Source: Prorocentrum cordatum
Taxonomy: Eukaryota; Sar; Dinophyceae; Prorocentrales; Prorocentraceae
Assembly (NCBI GenBank): GCA_963575745.1
Contig: CAUYUJ010016894.1
Span: 55,001-119,000, forward strand
Length of the DNA stretch: 64,000 nt
Reading direction: 5' to 3'
Shown: one piece after another, positions 21,751-31,829 of the stretch
How the letters are laid out: every line of letters begins with the position of its first letter
Numbering within the stretch: the stretch's first letter is position 1
Notes under the pieces: generated by a model
Database searches by the model: none
What the model was told of the DNA's origin: nothing
The model's input: only the letters and a program-made list of their open reading frames with translations
Translations under genes and position numbers: made by a program

Positions 21751-21918
21751 ACCACGCGAAATGGTTAAGAAATCATGGGTTAAGAAATGAATGGTCTCAG
21801 AACTTGAATAAAAACCCAAAACTTCGATCAACATCTTAGGATTTACATTGAAACGTTAAGAATAATCGAGACTCTGGCCGAAAACTTGGGTTTTCTTAAG
21901 CATCGCCTAAGGTGTACA

Positions 21919-22071
21919 GGAAGAAGCAACTCCATAGACATAAACTTTCACATCTCCACACGGATTCCTCGGATTGGAGAGCCCTCCCTGGCGCGCATGT
22001 AGCGCGTCGCCAGGGTGGTCCAGCGCCGATGCAAGAACTCCGCGTGGGGCTCCGAGAGTTTAGCAGTTGAT
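21919..22071. mobile_element. Family 1 foldback, copy D
   Basis: The left arm GGAAGAAGCAACTCCATAGA..ATAAACTTTCACATCTCCACACGG mirrors the right arm ...AACTCCGCGTGGGGCTCCGAGAGTTTAGC. The centre CCTGGCGCGCATGTAGCGCG is as in the other copies. It is more diverged than copies A and E. Confidence 0.7.
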
Positions 22072-22220
22072 ATGTATAGGTAGAGATCTCCGCGCGGATT
22101 TCTTGAATCTACGCTGGGCCTCCCAGGCGGCGCCTCTGGCGCGGGGTCCAGCGCCGATCCAAGAAATCCGCGCGGACCTTCGAGAGATTATGAATATGCA
22201 TGTTTCCTTCTTCGAAGACC
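22072..22220. mobile_element. Family 1 foldback, copy E
   Basis: The left arm GATCTCCGCGCGGATTTCTT..AATCTACGCTGGGCC mirrors the right arm GGTCCAGCGCCGATCCAAGA.AATCCGCGCGGACC. It lies directly beside copy D in the same orientation, making a tandem pair. Confidence 0.75.
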
Positions 22221-22349
22221 CCCCGCCTCGCCCTCGTGGTCGTCGTCGTCGTTGTCCTCGTCTCAGCGGCATGCGGCGCCACTGAGAAATGTCAGCGGCA
22301 CTTTTTTGCACACGGTCATTTGCCCCCTTTGCCCATGCACCTTCTGCGT

Positions 22350-22480
22350 GCACGGCTTCCCTCTCTCTCTCTCTCGTTTCGTTTTGTTTGTTCTATCTCT
22401 CTCTCTCTCTTTTCTCTCTCTCTCTCTTTGTGTTCTCTCTCTCTCTCTCTCTTTTTTCTCTCTCTCTCTCTCTCAGCCTC
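22350..22480. repeat. (CT)n microsatellite
   Basis: CTCTCT runs with TTT interruptions. Confidence 0.95.
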
Positions 22481-22785
22481 TGGGGGCCTTACTGGGCGCC
22501 GGGGCCGTCAAACAAATGGCTCGGAATGGAAAAAAAGTCTGGACCCCCGTGGGGGAGGCCGAGACCGCTGCGAGTCCACGCCGGGAAAGACCGCAGGGCG
22601 CGAGGGCGCCAACTGTACCTCGCAGGGCGCCTGCGGGACCCAGGATCGGCGCGTGCGCTCTCCTGGGCTGGCCAGAGAAGCATCTCCACACCGATCCTCG
22701 GCCCGAGATCGGCCTCGCCAAGATCGGCGCAGGGGGGCACTGCCGAAAGCCCTCCACGGAGGGAGGAGGAGGATGAATGGGGAAC

Positions 22786-22950
22786 TGGGACACACTAATA
22801 AGTACACACAAATAAGAATATCCCCCATATGTTCCCATATTTTCTGGGTTTCTATCTTCCCTCCCACTTCCCATATTTTCCCATATTTTCTGGGACTCGA
22901 CGATGAATTGTGTCTGTGTGTTTTTTCCCCTCCTGAGAGGAGGTGGACGA
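22786..22950. mobile_element. Family 6 dispersed repeat, copy 2
   Basis: Same ordered phrases as copy 1: ACACACAAATAAGAATATCC, two CCCATATTTTCTGGG words separated by a C-rich tract, GATGAATTGTGTCTGTGTG, TTTTTTCCCCTCCTGAG. A leader-like word follows 12 bp beyond its right edge. Confidence 0.8.
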
Positions 22951-22962
22951 GAAGGAGGAAGG

Positions 22963-22985
22963 TCCGTAGCCATGCTTGGCTCGAG
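22963..22985 (+). other. Possible degraded dinoflagellate spliced-leader relict
   Basis: TCCGTAGCCATGCTTGGCTC then GAG resembles the 22-nt dinoflagellate leader (CCGTAGCCATTTTGGCTCAA then G) if one extra base and two substitutions are allowed. Relict leaders mark genomic copies of trans-spliced mRNAs. The match is loose and could be coincidence. Confidence 0.35.
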
Positions 22986-22992
22986 GACCAGC

Positions 22993-23100
22993 CTATGGAA
23001 CGGGCTGGTTCAGGGCTTCCTCTCCCACATCTGGAAGGTTGACCACCAACGTATTCCAAATGTCCCACATCTCCGCAAGCGTCGTGGAGCCACACATGAT
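22993..23100 (-). pseudogene. Unrecognised short open stretch
   Basis: The minus-strand frame ending at the TAG of 22993-22995 reads a low-repeat peptide containing STTLAEMWDIWNTLVVNLP. Its mixed hydrophobic and acidic composition is unlike the repeat-derived frames around it. It is short, a stop lies upstream, and I cannot name a family. It may be an exon or pseudogene fragment, or chance. Confidence 0.2.
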
Positions 23101-23825
23101 TGCATTCTCGTTGTGCTCTCAATGTATATGCACATTGTCAGACGTCACCGGCGTCCCCTACGAAGGCCTGGCCCAAACGGCCCGTCAATCTCGCAGTCAG
23201 ATGTGCAAAAAAACACGCGTCCGATTCCACACCACCTACATCTGCGTCATGCACATAACGCGGGCAAGCGACGAAAAGTTCACCACAAGGTCACAGCTGC
23301 CGCTGACAGCAACGCCCGCAGAAGGGCCGATGCTGCAAAGAGACAGAGCTTAGAACCAGAGCCACACCATCGATGCCGACAAGGAGGAAGTCATCTCGAC
23401 CGTTTCGGCTACACTGACCGGTTCAGCTACACCAACTTATTCGGTGAATTATTGAGCAGGGACCCGCTGTCCTGGTTATCCTCTAGGCCTACCACGAAAT
23501 GCTCCGATGCATTAAAGCGAGAAAGCCTCAGCCCGAAATGCTCTAAGAACGTTTCGTGCAAGCCCCAAAAAACAATCATAACATGATTTGGTGGGCCTGT
23601 AGGCGAGCCGGGAAGCTTCGCAATTGCTTGAAACTACACCGCCCTCTTCAGCACCAACCTCTTCGACTAATTACGCCGGCGTCCTGGGCTCGTGCAGCCT
23701 GTGAGAACAGGGCCTCCGACGGGGGAGTGGCCGACGCCCCTGCTGGCATTCCACACAGGGCCTCCGGCGATGGAGTGGCCGACGCCCCGGCCGGAGCTTC
23801 TGCCGCACCAGCCCCTTTGACTGCA
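22996..23825. other. Low-repeat interval
   Basis: Apart from the short stretch at 22993-23100 nothing is recognised. GGGCCTCCGACGGG...GTGGCCGACGCCCC is repeated at about 23711 and 23758, and again near 24211. Confidence 0.4.
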
Positions 23826-23870
23826 TCACCTCCTCCTCCTCCTCCTCCTCCTCCTCCTCCTCCTCCTCCC
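23826..23870. repeat. (CTC)n microsatellite
   Basis: About 14 CTC triplets. Confidence 0.95.
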
Positions 23871-24420
23871 GTCGGGCGTTAACTCATGGGGGGCGACAAA
23901 CTTGAGGGGGGAGAGAAACGTGCCCCTTCCGTGCCCCTGTTGGGCCCCTCTAGGGGCACAAGAGGCGCACCTTTCTTCACCCACCCCCTCCGCTTATCGC
24001 AGCCCTTTGCTCGACGCCCGACCTCTTCTTCGGCGGCGCCACCCTCTTCCGATACACACCGACCTCTTCGGCGGCGCCGCCCCCCGGGGCTCCGACGGCC
24101 CCAAGGAGCAGGCTGCCCCCTGCTGGCGCCCCTGCATGGGGCCCCACGCAGGGCATCCGGAGCCGGGGCGGCCGACGCCCTTGGTGGGAGCGAGTCGTGC
24201 CAGGCCACAGGGCCTCCGACGGGAGGGTGGCCGACGCCCCCGCACGCCCCCGGCACCGCCGGATGGAGGGCCCCACCTGGCCGTCGGCGGAGATGCCGCA
24301 GCCTGGCACCGGCGGGCTCCACCTGCTAAGCAAGAGCAAGGAGATCCTCGTGCGGATTGCGGCGGCTGCGACCGCCAACCAGCGCAGGGGTCCCCCGCTT
24401 CGCCCTGCGCGGTAGAGGAG

Positions 24421-24624
24421 GGGGAGGAGGAGGAGGAGGAGGAGGAGGAGGAGGAGGAGGAGGAGGAGGAGGAAGGAATGAGACGAGCAGCGGGAGGAGA
24501 AGGATGATGATGATAATGAGGAGGAGGAGGAGAGGAGGGGAGGAGGAGACGAGGAGGAGGAGGAGGCGGAGGAGGAGGGCGACGACGACGACGACGCCGA
24601 CGACGACAACGCCGACGACGACGA

Positions 24625-24656
<32 letters not shown>

Positions 24657-24790
24657 ACGGCCGACGCCGACGACGTCGCCGACGTCGACGACGACGACGA
24701 CCGACGTCGACGTCGACCGACGCCGCCGCCGTCGCCGCCGACGCCGCCGCCGCCGAGGTCGACGACGACGACACCCCTCGGTGGCTACAA
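24421..24790. repeat. (GGA)n then (GAC/GCC)n compound microsatellite
   Basis: GGA triplets to about 24580, then GACGAC and GACGCCGACGCC triplets to about 24775. Confidence 0.95.
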
Positions 24791-25194
24791 CTCCACACTG
24801 GCCAATTGCGCGAGATCTTCATCGGCGCTGAGACGTGGACGAGGCCCAACCCTGCCTCCTCGATGGTCAGAGCCGCATTCGCAAGAGGGCTGGCGTCCAA
24901 ATCCGGCGCCTGACTCAGAACCGTCAGCATCTGCAGCGCCAGTCCTCATGCTCTCCCGCCGCCCCGTCCCAGCGAGGGACTTCGAGCCTGCGCAGAGAAT
25001 GGTAGAGGCTCGCGTTTCCGCGCTGTGCGCCACGTGGGAGGCCTCGGTGAAGTGTAAGACCCTTCCTCAAAGGGGTGAGCCGCCACTCATATAATTACCC
25101 TGGCGAAGACGCCAACCCTTTCTAAATACGAGGCGGCTACAAGCAGGACTGCTGAATACGCAAGGACGCAGTCACTCCACGACATGTGTGAGTG

Positions 25195-26000
25195 GTGTGC
25201 CGTCATGGACCCGAGGCGCCATGCGAACCCCGCCACTGGGACCCTCGGTGGAGCTCCCTGTCGGGCCACGTCTCGTGTGTAGGGTGTGCGGTGTGCCGAA
25301 TGGGCCTTAGGCGAACCCTGCCACTGGGGCCCTCGGTGGAGCTCCGTAATGGACCTGAGGCGCCATGCGAACCTTGCCACTGTGGCTTTCGGTGGAGCTC
25401 CTGTTTGGGCCACGACACTTGTGTAGGGTGTGCCGAAATAGACCTGAGGCGCCATTCGAACCCTGCCACTGGGGCTTTCGGTGGAGCCCCCCTATGGGGC
25501 CACGAAACGTGTGAGGGTGTGCGGACATGGACCCAGGGCGAAATGCAAATCCTGCCACTGGGGCCTTCGGTGGAGCTCTCTGCAGGGCCACGACGCGTGC
25601 GTTCAGCGTGTGCCAATAATATTGGCCCGAGGCGCCATGCGAAACCTGCCCCTGGGGCCCTCGGGAGCCAACCGTGGGGCACTGTGGGGCCACGAGGCGT
25701 CGTGTGTAGGATTTCCCGCAGTGGACCCGAGGCGCCATGCGAACCCTGCCCCTGGGGCCTTCGCTGAAGCTCCTCGCTGGCCACGAAGCGTGCGAGGCGT
25801 GTGCCACACAGAGGACCCACAAGGCACCGTGCGAAGCCTGCCAGTGGGACCTTCAGTGGAGCCCCCTCTGTGGGGCCACGAAGCGTGTGCGAGAAGTGCT
25901 GAAAGGGGTGAGAGGAGGCGCCATGAAAACCCTGCCACTGGGGCCCTTCCGCGGAGCTCCCTGTGAGGCCACGAAGCGTGCGAGGGGTGTGCCGCAACGC
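25195..26000. repeat. ~100-bp satellite, about 8-9 units
   Basis: Each unit carries GAGGCGCCATGCGAACCCTG, CCACTGGGGCCTTCGGTGGA and GGGGCCACGAAGCGTGTG words with 10-20% divergence. Open frames on both strands echo the unit and are not genes. The GGGGCCACGA word also builds the arrays near 50990 and 52850. Confidence 0.9.
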
Positions 26001-26270
26001 ACATGCGCAATGCAGAAGCAGAAGGAAGGACAGGGAGCATGTGCGGAGGCGGTGGAGCGCATTCAGATCAAAGGTCCAACTTGCACTACAGTCGGGGCGT
26101 TGACCTCAGGAACCCTGAATAAGGAACGAGGCCCCTTTTTTTCCATGAGTTGAACTTCGATCTCCTCTCGAAGACATAAGTAAAAGCGGAGGCAAGCTGT
26201 GGAACACTTAAGGAGCGCGGAGCCCCTCCCCACCCAAAAGGGTTCCTTCTTCAGGGCCCCAGCTGTACCC

Positions 26271-26443
26271 CAGATTTCGTAATAAAAGGGAGGGGGTCTC
26301 ATTTCGGGGGGGGTCTCTTCCAGGCTATCTTGGAGGGCCTGGGGGGGTCTGGGGGCGATGTTTTGGAGGGTTCTCCCACAGGGGGGGTCTGAAATGGCTC
26401 GTCTTGGAGGGTCCAGACCCCCTCCCTTTTATTACGAAATCTG
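26271..26443. mobile_element. Element with perfect 29-bp inverted repeats
   Basis: CAGATTTCGTAATAAAAGGG and the 9 bases after it (26271-26299) are the exact complement of 26415-26443. The 115-bp interior holds GGGGGGTCT words. A third, inverted-sense partial copy (CTTTTATTACGAAATCTGG) occurs at 26527-26545. Confidence 0.85.
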
Positions 26444-26547
26444 GAGGAGGAAAGACCAGTCTTTCCTCCTTGAAGGCAGATCTGCCTTCAAAAAACCCTT
26501 CTTACAGAGTAGACCAGTCTTTCCTCCTTTTATTACGAAATCTGGAG
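26444..26547. repeat. Palindrome cluster
   Basis: A perfect 22-bp palindrome at 26470-26491 (TTGAAGGCAGA and its complement), preceded by the GGAGGAAAGAC/GTCTTTCCTCC palindrome at about 26444-26469. CAGTCTTTCCTCC is repeated at about 26517-26529. Confidence 0.85.
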
Positions 26548-26714
26548 CAGGGTCGGGAAGAACGGCCTGACGCTCGGGGTCCGGCTGCCGCGGAGAGAGA
26601 GCCGCCGCCGCTCCCCCCCTGCCTGCCGCCTGCCCGCTGCTGCACCGCCCCCTGGGGGCTGCCGTTGGACCCGCTGCTGTGTGCTTTCTCCTCTGGTGCG
26701 CCGACGCGGTAGAC

Positions 26715-26885
26715 GAGGAGGAGGAAGGAGTGAGAGGGAGAATGAGGAGGGGGAGGAGAAGGAGGAGGAGGAGGAGGAGAAAGAGGAGAAGGCGACGCGA
26801 GGAGGAGGAGGAGGAGGAAGGAGTGAGAGGGAGAAGGAGGAGGGGGAGGAGGAGGAGGAGGAGGAGGAGGAGGGAGGAGGAGAAG

Positions 26886-26960
<75 letters not shown>
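26715..26960. repeat. (GGA)n and (GAC)n compound microsatellite
   Basis: GGA triplets to about 26884, then about 24 GAC triplets. The opposite strand gives a Ser/Leu/Val-rich frame that is not a gene. Confidence 0.95.
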
Positions 26961-27377
26961 ACGAGAACCCCCCAAAAGGGCCCCAAGACGGCCGCCCGGG
27001 GCAGCAAAACACCCCCCAGGAGGGGCTCGAGGAGAGGACTCCGCAGGGACCCCGGGTGCCCTCCCCCCACGATGTGGTCCCGAAGACCCTTCTCCTCCTC
27101 CTCCTCCTCCTCCTCGTCCTCCCGAAATCCCGAGAAACCCCAGGAAGGTCCCGGAAAGCTGGCCGGGAGCCTGGGCAGAATACAAGAGGCAGCCTCCTGG
27201 GCCTCGAAGAGAACCACAAACAACCCCGCAACCGACGCGGAGGAAGAGGAGGACTCATTAACAACAACCAGACGCAAACAAGAAGACGGGGAAAAAACAC
27301 AAACAACACGCACATGAAATCGGCAACAATACGTGTACTCCTCCTGGGGTTGGCAGAATTACGTAAACCTCGCGAAG
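26961..27377 (-). other. Region downstream of the leader relict
   Basis: If 27378-27399 is a leader relict on the minus strand, this is where a retroposed transcript would lie. I see a (CTC)n at about 27088-27118 but no recognisable protein and no clear poly(A) end (T-run on this strand). The minus-strand open frame from 27313 contains mainly repeat-derived residues. Confidence 0.3.
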
Positions 27378-27399
27378 CTTGAGCCGAAATGGCTACGGA
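27378..27399 (-). other. Dinoflagellate spliced-leader sequence (relict)
   Basis: The minus strand reads TCCGTAGCCATTTCGGCTCA then AG, matching the conserved 22-nt dinoflagellate trans-spliced leader (D-CCGTAGCCATTTTGGCTCAA-G) at 21 of 22 positions; the difference is C for T at plus-strand base 27386. The next bases on that strand are CTTCGCGAGG, with no GT donor directly after the leader as an SL RNA gene needs. This therefore looks like the 5' end of a reverse-transcribed, reintegrated mRNA rather than an SL RNA gene. Confidence 0.75.
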
Positions 27400-27504
27400 G
27401 TGAACGAAAGGGGTGAGGGTGATGGGGGGGAAAGGAGGAGGGAGGAGGGCATACGCAGGCAACACCAAGAGGAGGCTGGGCGGGAGGGAGAAGGGTGGAG
27501 GGCG

Positions 27505-27669
<165 letters not shown>

Positions 27670-28120
27670 TTTTGGGAGGAGGGAAGAGGTGGTAGATGGA
27701 GGGATGGAATGACGACGAAGGCGGGAGAATGGATGGGGAGGAAGGCTGCAGGAAGAGGGAAGAGGGAGGGGAGAGGGGGGAGGATGAGGATCGTGGAGGG
27801 AGGAGGACCGACGGGGACGATCACGGTGAGGATGAGAGGTGTGCGGAGGAGGATGAAGGGGAGGAAGTAATTATGCCGAGGAGGACTGAGGAACTGGTGA
27901 AACTAGTCATGGCGATGAGAATGCGGAGGGGAGAGTGCTAGATGAGGCAGGCTTCGAGATGCAGGGCGTGGGCTTAGAGGCAGAAGGATCAAGACGACGG
28001 AGGACGTATGCGGGATGTGGGGTGCGGGCGGCGGGCGGAGGGAGGGAATGCATGAAGGAGGAGGCAGTGGGCGAGGAGGGGTGGATGAGGGTGGGAGAGG
28101 GGGAGAGGAGGGAGCGAGGT
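27670..28120. other. Purine-rich interval
   Basis: GGA- and GGAGGG-rich sequence with no gene recognised. Confidence 0.5.
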
Positions 28121-28180
28121 TTTTTTTTGCAATCCTTGTTTTTTTTTTTTTTTGCAATCCTGGGTTTTTTTGCAATCCTT
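28121..28180. repeat. T-run + GCAATCC repeat, three units
   Basis: Three successive poly-T + GCAATCCT units with T-runs of 9, 16 and 7. Confidence 0.9.
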
Positions 28181-28379
28181 CGTTCAAGAGGGAAGGCGGA
28201 GTGATGAGAATGGGAGGGAGGGAGGGAGGGAGGAGGATGGAGGGAGAGGGGAGGGGAGAGAAAAGGGGTGGGGGAGAAGGGATGACCGAGAGGGGGGGGG
28301 GAGGAAAGGGATGGTCATGATGATGGATTGCCGCCCTACGCGTGCCGGCAGCCCCCGCCCCGCTCTCTCAATCTCATTT

Positions 28380-28405
28380 CCTCGCTCTCTCTCTCTCTCT
28401 CTTTC
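28380..28405. repeat. (CT)n microsatellite
   Basis: CT dinucleotide tract. Confidence 0.9.
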
Positions 28406-28624
28406 CCCAGACATGCGATGTCTTAACTTTCTTCTATGCAACGTCCCCAAAGTCCTGAACCTTTCCCCAAGATGCCGATGTTTCATAGCGAGTCGTGTTC
28501 AGACGGTCCCAGGGCCTGGCGAGGGCCCCCAGAGGGTGAACATATCAACTACAAAAAAGAACGCCCGTCGTGTTGTTGTTGATGATGTTGTTGTTCACGA
28601 CGCGAGGATGTCTTGGTTTCTCGT

Positions 28625-28695
28625 TCTCTCAATCTCTCAATATCTCTCTCTCTCTTTTCCTCTCTCTTTCTCTCTCTCTCTCTCGCTCTCCTCTC
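28625..28695. repeat. (CT)n-rich microsatellite
   Basis: CTCTCAAT and CTCTCTCT runs. Confidence 0.9.
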
Positions 28696-28844
28696 GGATA
28701 ATCGCGGCCTCACGCCACCGGGGCACTGGCCACCCTTCGTGAACAGGAAAGTGTGGTCGGTCGGCTTGAAGAACAAGGGGGCCTCGCCGCGACGGACCCT
28801 CACGCCCTCGCGACGCGACCGAAATCACGACGGGAGGTGTTTGC

Positions 28845-28930
28845 CGCGACAACGTCTCCAAAATCGCGACAACATCGAAACCACGACAACATCAAACTCA
28901 AAACCGCGACAACATCGTGACGACATCGAC
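28845..28930. repeat. GCGACAACATCGAAACCAC degenerate repeat
   Basis: CGACAACAT(C) words at about 17-24-bp spacing, five copies. Confidence 0.75.
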
Positions 28931-29334
28931 CTGGGGGCCCTCTGCAGGGCCCCAAGGGCCATCACAGAACGACTCGGGATGAAAAGCGTGTCCCCGGGAA
29001 GAGATGGGACCTCTGGTGAGCCACGTCTCGAGGAAGTCAAGACGACGGCTGCTGGGGGGAAAGAGAGAGAGGGTAGCAGGGGAAGGCAAGATCGGGCCAG
29101 GGAAGCAGGAGGCTGAGGGATGAAACAAAAACCCTACCCTGGGTTACCAGTGCGTGGTCTGCAACCCTCCTGCGAGCTCCCACAGGCCAGAGAGCCGCCA
29201 GGACGCCGCGCGAAACGCGCGAGGCGCAGGGCTTGTACGGTTGGCCCGCAGGAGGTTCAGCGCACAGCGCCTCGTAAACCAGGGTAAGGGGCATCTCCAC
29301 TAGGCGGCGGGCGAATGGGGTAAATGAAAAGGAG

Positions 29335-29475
29335 GCGGCCTTCTCAAAGGCGGCGGGGCTTCTCAGAAGTCCTCCGGCCTTCTGAGAGGTTTGTTGTAGC
29401 TTCGGGGAAGGCTTAGAGAACTTCTCAAAAGCTGGGGGGCTTCCGAGCCCTCTGAGAAGGCCTTCTTACTTCCCC
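29335..29475. repeat. TTCTGAGAAG-type palindromic word array
   Basis: Repeated CTTCTCA(A/G)AAG and CCTTCTGAGA words, many self-complementary. A similar array lies at 45148-45275. Confidence 0.7.
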
Positions 29476-29611
29476 CCAGGCCCTCCGCCGATCTACACCC
29501 CGGAGGAGGGGCTGGAGAGAGGAAAGCGTCAGCGGACGATGAGCGGTACCACATCTGCTCTTCCGCCATCGGGGGCGCTTGTGTCTGGGTGGCCGGGACG
29601 CTCCCCGATCT

Positions 29612-29755
29612 CCTCCTCCTCCTCCCCCTCCTCCTCCTCCTCCTCCTCCTCCTCCTCCTCCCTCCTCCTCCTCCTCCTCCTCCTCCTCCTCCCCCCTCCT
29701 CCTCCTCCTCCTCCTCCTCCTCGTCCTCCTCCCCCTCCTCCTCCTCCTCCTGCCG
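29612..29755. repeat. (CTC)n microsatellite
   Basis: CTC triplets with short CCC and CTCGTC interruptions. Confidence 0.95.
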
Positions 29756-29784
29756 GCCGCCCTGGGACCCGCGCCCCTATAGCG

Positions 29785-30060
29785 GCGGAACCAATCTTGC
29801 TGGAGGAACAACAGCGACGTAACCAGAAACTTTCGGAGCTCCGCGCGGGCCTCTTGGACGAGGAGGAGGAGAGGAGGAGGAGGAGGAGGAGGAGGAGGAG
29901 GAGGAGGAGGAGGAGGAGCCTCTCGGACGGGCGCTGGGCCCCCCCCCCCCTGACGCGCGGAGAGCGCCAGAGGTGGCGCCAGAAGCGCCGCCCGGGGAGC
30001 TGGCGCCGATGCGGGACGTCCGCGCGGACATCCCAACGTGTTTATGTTTCTGCAGTGCCT
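29785..30060. mobile_element. Family 1 foldback, copy F, expanded by GGA repeat
   Basis: The left arm AAACTTTCGGAGCTCCGCGC..CTCTTGGA and right arm GGACGTCCGCGCGGACATCC...GTGTTTATGTTTC keep family 1 order. The core GACGCGCGGAGAGCGCC is present. A (GGA)n tract (29860-29916) sits inside the left arm and splits it. Confidence 0.65.
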
Positions 30061-30089
30061 CGGGATCCACAAGAAGGAGGAGGACCCTG

Positions 30090-30245
30090 AGGGGGGGGCA
30101 TGAGGCATGGGTTCGATCCGCTGGTGCACCGAGCTGCCGCAAACAGATGCCCCCCGCATGCCCCACCTGTCGGCAGCTATCGGGAGCTGTCGGCGGCTGG
30201 GGGGCATCTGTTTTGGGCGGCGCAAGACTCGAACTCACACCCAGC
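30090..30245. mobile_element. Inverted repeat with tRNA T-arm-like outer ends
   Basis: CTGCCGCAAACAGATGCCCC (30131-) is mirrored by GGGGGGCATCTGTTTTGGGC (30208-). The left outer part has GGGTTCGATCC (30103-30113), and the right part on the minus strand reads GAGTTCGAGTC, both like the pol III B-box/T-loop of tRNA genes. No A-box or full cloverleaf is visible. Possibly tRNA- or SINE-derived. Confidence 0.4.
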
Positions 30246-30424
30246 CTCGGGGCAAACCCCCCTTTGCGGGATCCCGAGTGTCTTGCTCTTCGACCATCAT
30301 GGCTCGCGCCATTCCCACTTCACATGTCACAAGCCTCGCCAACACCATGTTCGACGCCTCTCCGGGAACTCCCTCGAGACCACGCGCACGCTGCACGGAC
30401 ATCCCGCCACTCATCAGGGACGTC

Positions 30425-30520
30425 GCGCGACAGAAGGGAAGCAGTGCAGCGCCGATCCAAGAAAACCGCGCCGAGCTACAAGGTGTATGTTTATACAGTT
30501 GTTGTTGCTTCGATTACTGT
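30425..30520. mobile_element. Family 1 foldback, copy H (right half)
   Basis: CAGCGCCGATCCAAGAAAAC then CGCGCCGAGCTACAAGGTGT and ATGTTTATACAGTTGTTGTT match the right arm and outer end. The left arm is missing. Confidence 0.6.
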
Positions 30521-31288
30521 AGCAGGGTTCGTGTCCTTCACGCTCCACCGCCGCCACCATATATCCGATGCTTGCCGCTGTTTCCAATACGGGGTCCCCG
30601 CAAAACCCGTCCCTTTCCCCAGGGTTGGTTTTCCATCCCGAGTCGTTGTTTGACACCCCTGGGGCCCAGCAAACGCTGTACGTCTGGGATTCGGATTCGG
30701 AACGCTTGCGAAACAACATCTATATATCGAGCATGCGCCGCCCCCCCGACCTTGAAGACGCACAGGACGACAAGGAAGACGGAGCGCCCGCACAGCATTG
30801 CTGTACGTCCGGGAAGAGGAGATTCGGGTGTTGCTAGAAGTACCCCTGGCCCAAGGTGCCCCCAGGATTTTCGGGGTGGCCCAGACGGCCGCCAGGGCAC
30901 CCCTCACGAGGCCCAGAGGGCCCCAGGGGCTTCAAACTGGAGCGAGAAGCTGGGGGCACCTCGGGCAAGGGACACTTTTAGCAACATCCGAGAGATGCGA
31001 GGGGGGAAACGCCAGGGGGGATTGGCCGGGGGGGGGGGGGGGAGCATGGACCTGGAATCGGCGACACGTCGCCGATGAAGCGGCGCAAGGCCCCCGACGT
31101 TCCTGGGCGGAGTGGGATATCGGGCCCCCATGCGTCCCGAGGCGCGCGCGTCGCAGCCTGCCTCCTCTCAGCATCCGCCAGACAAGCTGGGCTTGCACCC
31201 TCGTTCCCTGCTGGGCACTTTGGCGCGCTTCGGCACCCTCTCCCCCAACGGAGGACGCGGAGAACGAGGACGACGACGGCAGAGGCCG
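30521..31288. other. Low-repeat interval
   Basis: No gene recognised. A G-run lies at about 31029-31043. Confidence 0.4.
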
Positions 31289-31478
31289 CCTAGATGGGGT
31301 CCGAATAGGTGGGGTCAGAGGATGGCGCCGCATCGCCGATGCATCGGCGATGCAACGGCGATGCATCGGCAGTGCACCAGCGAAGTCGGCGATGCGCCGG
31401 CGAAGTCGGAGCCGCATCGTCGACGCATCGACGATGCGGCGCGACCCTCCGACCCCATCCACTCGGACCCCATCTAGG
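31289..31478. mobile_element. Family 2 TIR element, intact copy (190 bp)
   Basis: The perfect terminal pair CCTAGATGGGGTCCGA (31289-31304) / TCGGACCCCATCTAGG (31463-31478) is followed inward by GGTCAGAGGATGGCGCCGCA / TGCGGCGCGACCCTCCGACC. The centre is a run of GCATCGGCGATGC words. Non-coding. Confidence 0.85.
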
Positions 31479-31499
31479 AAAAACCTATAGACCCCCCAG

Positions 31500-31720
31500 A
31501 GCGGAGGGCGCGGAGGACGAGGGCGACGACGGGCGGCGACGACGGGCGGTCGTGCCACGACGACGACGACGACGACGACGACAGGCCACCACGACGGACG
31601 ACGGACGACGACAGGCCACGACAGGCCACGACGACAGGCCACGACGACGACGACGACGGGCCACGACGACGAGCTGCCGCGACGACGGACGACGACGGGC
31701 GGGGACGGCGCGCGGCCGCC
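31500..31720. repeat. (GAC)n-rich degenerate triplet tract
   Basis: GACGACGACGAC with AGGCCACGAC interruptions. Confidence 0.9.
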
Positions 31721-31829
31721 TGCAGCCCGAGGGACGCCAGAGCCGCCGGCGACCCCAACGACTCGGCGGGCTGGCCGTTCTTCCCCTCCGCGGCGGGCCG
31801 GGCCAGCGAGGAGCGGACCCATCCTCGTT

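Noticed and set aside
25195-26000. Long minus-strand frame (264 codons) through the ~100-bp satellite
   Set aside because: The protein repeats with the DNA unit and has no recognised domain; several frames on both strands are equally open.
27378-27399. Functional SL RNA gene
   Set aside because: The leader is not followed by a GT donor and I see no Sm-binding site or tandem arrangement; a relict fits better.
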